Source: Candidatus Woesearchaeota archaeon (GTDB lineage Archaea; Nanoarchaeota; Nanoarchaeia; UBA10117; ARS21). Taken from it: a stretch of 9,213 bases of DNA. Location of the stretch: positions 1 through 9,213 of the forward strand of contig NZAU01000053.1 of assembly GCA_002686215.1 (NCBI GenBank). The letters run 5' to 3'. Under the pieces are notes generated by a model. It was not told the origin of the DNA. It saw nothing but the letters and a program-made list of their open reading frames with translations, and did no database searches. Shown piece by piece: positions 7,801-9,213 of this stretch. Each line of letters opens with the position of its first letter. Position 1 is the first letter of the stretch. Both the position numbers and the translations under genes were made by a program.

Positions 7801-9213
7801 AATTGCATCGACCATGTATGCTCTAGCACCAGAAGTGCCGCCAACAACCAGAGTTCCTTGAGCAATAGATTTTGCGGATGTCAATTCAAGGACAGTAAAC
7901 ATCTGAACGTCCATGACGTTCATCTTGTATTGGTCGTCTGCAGTACCAAAAACATTATCTGGATCTGCCAGATGCTCAATAGATGTTACACGAGCATACC
8001 CGATCAGATTACCATTTGAATCGCCAGCAGTTGTGGAGAATCTATCACGCAGTTCTAATGTTTGATATGCATTGGTGACTGTAGAACCAGAAACATTGGG
8101 GAAACCAAAAACATTCTTTACATTAGTAAAGTTACCCATTTCAAATGGGATGATGACGTTCTGTGCTGCCTTTGTTTCTCTAGGTTTATCAAGGTCAACA
8201 AAAGACGGAGACAGTCTCTTGACTCTATATCCTTTGACATATGCAACACCAGCACCGAATTCTAAAGCATACTTGTCTTCGGATGCAGTGTTACCACTAG
8301 CAGTAGTAGCACCAGCTTTATATACACCATTATTGAAATTATCGTCGAGGTTTTCCCTCATGGTAATTTCAAAATCTTTGACAACATAGTTGCCAGACTC
8401 TTCATAAGTTCTCAGTGCAAGACCCTTTTCAAGTTCATCATATGCACTTCTATCAATCAGTTTCTCTACTTTAGAGTTATTGAGACGAAGTAGTTCAATA
8501 AAGTTCTTATCAGCATCATCAGTCAGCAGTTTTTTGATGAGCTTGGTTGTGATTCTAAATCTATGAGAACCAGGTGCAGCATAGTTACTTGTTCCAGCAG
8601 CGTTATCGTTGAGACTAAGGTCATCTTCTGGAGTAACGATCGACTCTTGAATATCGAGACCGACACGATAGGAGGGGTTGCTTCCATATTGGTCGAGAAG
8701 GATGTATTGATAATCTACATCAACGAAGAAACCGCGAATGAAGTAGACACCCTGCTGCACATATGCAACAGAACCAACTTGTAGAGCAGAAGTAGGAAGT
8801 AATTGAGCGAAGGGAGAACCAACCTCAATCAGAGTTGTACCGAACGTAATCTCACTGTCGGTAATCAACTGTTCATTATTTTGGAAAGTTGCTTGAGTAG
8901 CATTTTCACCACCAGACTCAATATACTTAACGTAGAGAGTGATATAACCTTTATCTGATTCTGTAGCGGAAATACTATAAAGAACCTTTGCCTTAACACC
9001 TGAGGTAAGACCCTCTAGGATTTTACCATCTAACTGAGTTCTATACGATTCAACATCGGCACCAAGAAACGACTCTTGAAGCATGATAGCGTCAACCGTC
9101 AGGTCATAACCGACTTGACCTGGGATGACCATTGCACCATCTTTGAACAGGTGCGATCCGACGTTCTCGATCTGATTCTGCAGAATACTCTGCATCGTAG
9201 TGAGTTCTCTCGC
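1846..9213 (-). CDS. Giant DUF4815-type virion structural protein, 5' end cut by window edge
   Basis: At least 2455 codons are visible, ending in TAA at 1848-1846. The first visible Met is at 9195, but six in-frame sense codons (ARELTT) precede it and the frame is still open at the edge. ARELTTMQSILQNQIENVGS fits the usual DUF4815 context (LQARELT.MQ..LQ.QI), so the real start is probably upstream. Residues are numbered from Met 9195. Residues 1 to about 550 are the DUF4815-like region (KDGAMVIPGQVGYDL, FIRGFFVDVD). A Gly-rich beta module spans 564-635. An Arg-rich linker at 1371-1437 is followed by IPWIRSRNIEV (1449-1459) and RFYSFFDG (1469-1476). A DPLAQSFIVDETGGVFITSV domain spans 1691-1798. 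Short G..V.G.TSGA.A.V repeats are scattered, densest at 1888-2035. A GDEIMSY module lies at 2073-2155. The C-terminal domain holds FSGYRPPNSLIKVLYRV (from about 2358). There is no enzyme motif or membrane segment. Probable role: baseplate- or tail-fibre-associated virion protein; exact position unknown. Confidence 0.88.
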   Translation of the reverse strand, partial: ARELTTMQSILQNQIENVGSHLFKDGAMVIPGQVGYDLTVDAIMLQESFLGADVESYRTQLDGKILEGLTSGVKAKVLYSISATESDKGYITLYVKYIESGGENATQATFQNNEQLITDSEITFGTTLIEVGSPFAQLLPTSALQVGSVAYVQQGVYFIRGFFVDVDYQYILLDQYGSNPSYRVGLDIQESIVTPEDDLSLNDNAAGTSNYAAPGSHRFRITTKLIKKLLTDDADKNFIELLRLNNSKVEKLIDRSAYDELEKGLALRTYEESGNYVVKDFEITMRENLDDNFNNGVYKAGATTASGNTASEDKYALEFGAGVAYVKGYRVKRLSPSFVDLDKPRETKAAQNVIIPFEMGNFTNVKNVFGFPNVSGSTVTNAYQTLELRDRFSTTAGDSNGNLIGYARVTSIEHLADPDNVFGTADDQYKMNVMDVQMFTVLELTSAKSIAQGTLVVGGTSGARAYMVDAITNSDQCIVYQVEGNFVKNEMLTADGEQIETIAALHSYQYSDVRQYVARDESTNAIEFTADPVLEDAVLVEGSTFQYSTTLGDVKTVDSVGAADSSRTAGTYVVTTFTTDVTTNNSKGAKFSIVVDGSGAATITVLDGGFNYVVDETFTVQDAQLGGGGGAALTFDVATVGPTITGLQSNFALDLRPGDEIYFNNDDFVTVDFVDPSDVLYDGNDAIFDYSDQIVRVEPGSSAPTAGTYNTLVRYRNKLFDIANADLLSDMPKKYVKSISDESQIVRRTFDAQTVASNSISITLPENEQFESISDVNYTFTVLAGTNSTHPVGDQITINTTSTGAIGYTTFTSADRTTLQIDNLTNITSVKVTATISKNVATRKTKSGQQMFVLKVNKTQKNLDKQNYNLVYSNLYGTRIEDKELSLGLTDCYRMHAVYESNDDNDPIIPSVTLVEPAFFATGSIVTGRTSKARAKVVDFASGSLKLSLVYIDGSMVAGETIDGFDSNGVAISAIINDSEGSVIAGSKVVTDNYFLEVSQTGFMYGISKLVRKKGVSAPIRKLKMVIDYYTHSSTGDYFGGQSYLDTTYADIPFYGFKYLADYLDYRPGCKNLYSGTGTVASPAYVNCSTFDFKSRVFNVAGSPNATVFDIPKLESNFRCDFDWYLPRVDKAFLTPDGEFQIVKGKSEESPVEPDDLKDGMLLATISHKPYGFDPENDVVIKRSDNKRYTMRDIGAIERRLDQVEYYTSLNMLESDTMNVRITDASGKDRLKNGFIVDDFSDHGKSDTAHEDFAASLDFEYGECRASHYTTNVPLVVNPNLSTNYQQTGPIITLPYSEVKIIEQPYASRVENINPFNVFTYIGRITLTPGSDDWLDTARLPANVQNIEGDFDAVSSELNVDQNGFAPIQWRAWETNWTGERVIGSRTERNSGWLEEDRGRSPRPDVWGGRGMRRVNRVTEIEVTENQTRSGVRTRVIPRIDRQSLGDSILSSTSIPWIRSRNIEVDVARLKPRTRFYSFFDGRPTVDYQVPKIIEIIKDPTVDNRTNSTPFVIGETVIGQTSGCVFKVAAPDDFFEFNPYDDTTMPTSYASTTAFLNIDTVALAEQAQGDFYGNFQVQEVLVGDSGARAVIKDRRLISDRFGKLKTSFFIPNPGVDTNPRWATGTRTLRLSTDENDSRLAGAVASAAETNYEASGTLNTVQENILAVRNAEVVRDTVTQEQTVRSTRTEVRQIGWYDPLAQSFIVDETGGVFITSVDVYFFKKDDNIPVSMQVRTMENGYPTTTILPFSDVTLEPSQVQLSESAAVATKFTFDAPVYIPQSIEHCFVLLSDSNSYQIWISRMGEIDISGDRTISEQPYAGVLFKSQNASTWTADQYEDLKFIVNRAEFSNTVNSKLVLNNTALARGNGGTLNLRRDGIQTFSPELVLTMNSTTLPYTVGARIYQKTTLAEATISAVQTTVGGVLLTINDISGNWSAGSSTGGVITNRVVSSKTTATMVVTGASGDFTVGETITGNSAGAPTAEVVTWTAGTNTLTLKFVSSVFTPSTETITGGGSSVTATVSSITYAGDAVESSTIADAFVSTTPTYATTQRKIRVLHSNHCMHSTSNNVTIEGAISEVSPTSLTASISATDTSLSVSDAAAFHKIINGAAIGVSNVGYIKIGDEIMSYSAISTDNKTITINERGLASTTAVTHADESIVECYNLDGIPLTEINKTHTGILNPTLDSYELSTSSIARLGIVGGGNMMYATQNIQYNVLRPSIEKMLLPKTDLTARINTISGTSINDGTTLAQASFANDGVFSDIILGQDNYLDTPSLICSGINESTELSGAKSFRMDLTLTSELPTLSPVIDLDRMSATLISNRINNPTDINSAKLPVGDAHDAVYITRTANLTNPSGSIKVYFSGYRPPNSLIKVLYRVRPVGSTTPIDELGFEFFPTDTAKVPTTTEREIFREYEYEVSGLNFDQYQIKVVFVSPNQAYAPIIKDLRAIALAV
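2733..2979 (-). other. GDEIMSY module of the giant protein (residues 2073-2155)
   Basis: The segment runs SPTSLTASISATDTSLSVSD ... IKIGDEIMSYSAIS ... TITINERGLASTTAVTHADE. The pattern (L...I...DT...V.D......I.IGDE...Y..I......I..RG...T....H) is a small beta module I recall from many phage tail and fibre proteins. It follows the segment VLHSNHCMHSTSNNVTI and comes before the C-terminal domain. Confidence 0.5.
3091..3534 (-). repeat. Dense Thr/Ser/Val/Gly-rich repeat region of the giant protein (residues 1888-2035)
   Basis: Three to four degenerate units follow one another: GARIYQKTTLAEATISAV (from 1893), a unit around ITNRVVSSKTTATMVV, GETITGNSAGAPTAEVV (1963-1979) and ETITGGGSSVTATVSSIT (2002-2019). 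Thr, Ser, Val and Gly dominate and charged residues are scarce, in contrast to both flanks. The flanking sequences (ELVLTMNSTTLPY before, RKIRVLHSNH after) look like conserved core, so this may be an inserted, variable module array. That is inferred from composition. Confidence 0.5.
3802..4125 (-). other. DPLAQSF beta domain of the giant protein (residues 1691-1798)
   Basis: The block contains DPLAQSFIVDETGGVFITSV, then VYFFKKDDNIPVSMQVR, NGYPTTTILPFS, CFVLLSDSNSYQIWISRMGE. From memory this arrangement is strongly conserved among large structural proteins of T4-like cyanophages and related marine phages, and it is the best recognised part of the protein. A jelly-roll-like beta fold is plausible. 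No function is established here. Confidence 0.55.
4441..4674 (-). repeat. Two copies of the G..V.G.TSGA.A.V protein motif (residues 1508-1585)
   Basis: Residues 1508-1522 read GETVIGQTSGCVFKV and residues 1571-1585 read VQEVLVGDSGARAVI. Both match a short beta-hairpin-like motif also found at residues 447-462 (GTLVVGGTSGARAYMV, bases 7810-7857) and 917-932 (GSIVTGRTSKARAKVV, bases 6400-6447). The repeats show at protein level only; the DNA has diverged. Confidence 0.55.
7291..7506 (-). other. Gly-rich beta module inside the giant protein (residues 564-635)
   Basis: The segment reads GTYVVTTF ... SKGAKFSIVVDGSGAATI ... VLDGGFNYVVDETFTV, then five glycines (620-624) and AALTFDV. The pattern (G.GA...V.VDG.GA....V..GG..Y.V.DT.TV....LGG.GG..LTFDV) is one I recall as recurring in marine phage structural proteins. 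It is probably a compact beta unit added between larger domains. Confidence 0.55.

Noticed and set aside
7576..8019. Plus-strand open frame of 147 aa antisense to the giant gene
   Set aside because: Same reasons: low-complexity Asn/Ser/Ile composition typical of an antisense shadow, no convincing start signals.

Overview
The window looks like part of the late structural (tail and host-recognition) region of a T4-like cyanophage, a marine Synechococcus/Prochlorococcus myovirus. The assignment rests on protein motifs recognised by eye, on a T4-type late promoter, and on the compact one-strand layout; no database search was run. All supported genes lie on the minus strand, so the window reads from right to left. 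Base composition looks moderate and even across the genes, which fits a Synechococcus phage better than a very AT-rich pelagiphage.

Layout in transcription order: (1) 9213-1846, a giant virion structural protein of at least 2455 residues, with features of the DUF4815 family of cyanophage structural proteins. Its reading frame is still open at the right edge, and the residues just upstream of the first visible Met match the usual family context, so the true N-terminus probably lies outside the window. (2) 1846-1619, a 75-aa protein whose start codon overlaps the giant gene's stop (TAATG). (3) 1613-1383, a 76-aa protein 5 nt further on. Both small proteins have clear heptad repeats, so both are probably coiled coils. 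(4) A 79-bp intergenic junction with a strong Rho-independent terminator followed almost at once by a TATAAATA-type late promoter (CATAAATA). (5) 1303-1, the first 434 residues of a tail-fibre/adhesin-like protein with an N-terminal domain like that of the major tropism determinant, running off the left edge.

The first three genes appear to form one late operon ended by the terminator, while the tail-fibre gene starts a new transcript. I infer that the giant protein is a baseplate- or fibre-associated component built from many small beta-rich modules, that the two small coiled-coil proteins are co-produced virion or assembly partners, and that the last gene encodes a receptor-binding fibre. 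I see no tRNA, CRISPR, insertion sequence, integrase or defence gene. The many plus-strand open frames lie antisense to these genes and look like shadows. I do not see a clearly new biological system; the points most worth checking are the modular repeats of the giant protein, the tight terminator/promoter junction and the paired small coiled-coil genes.
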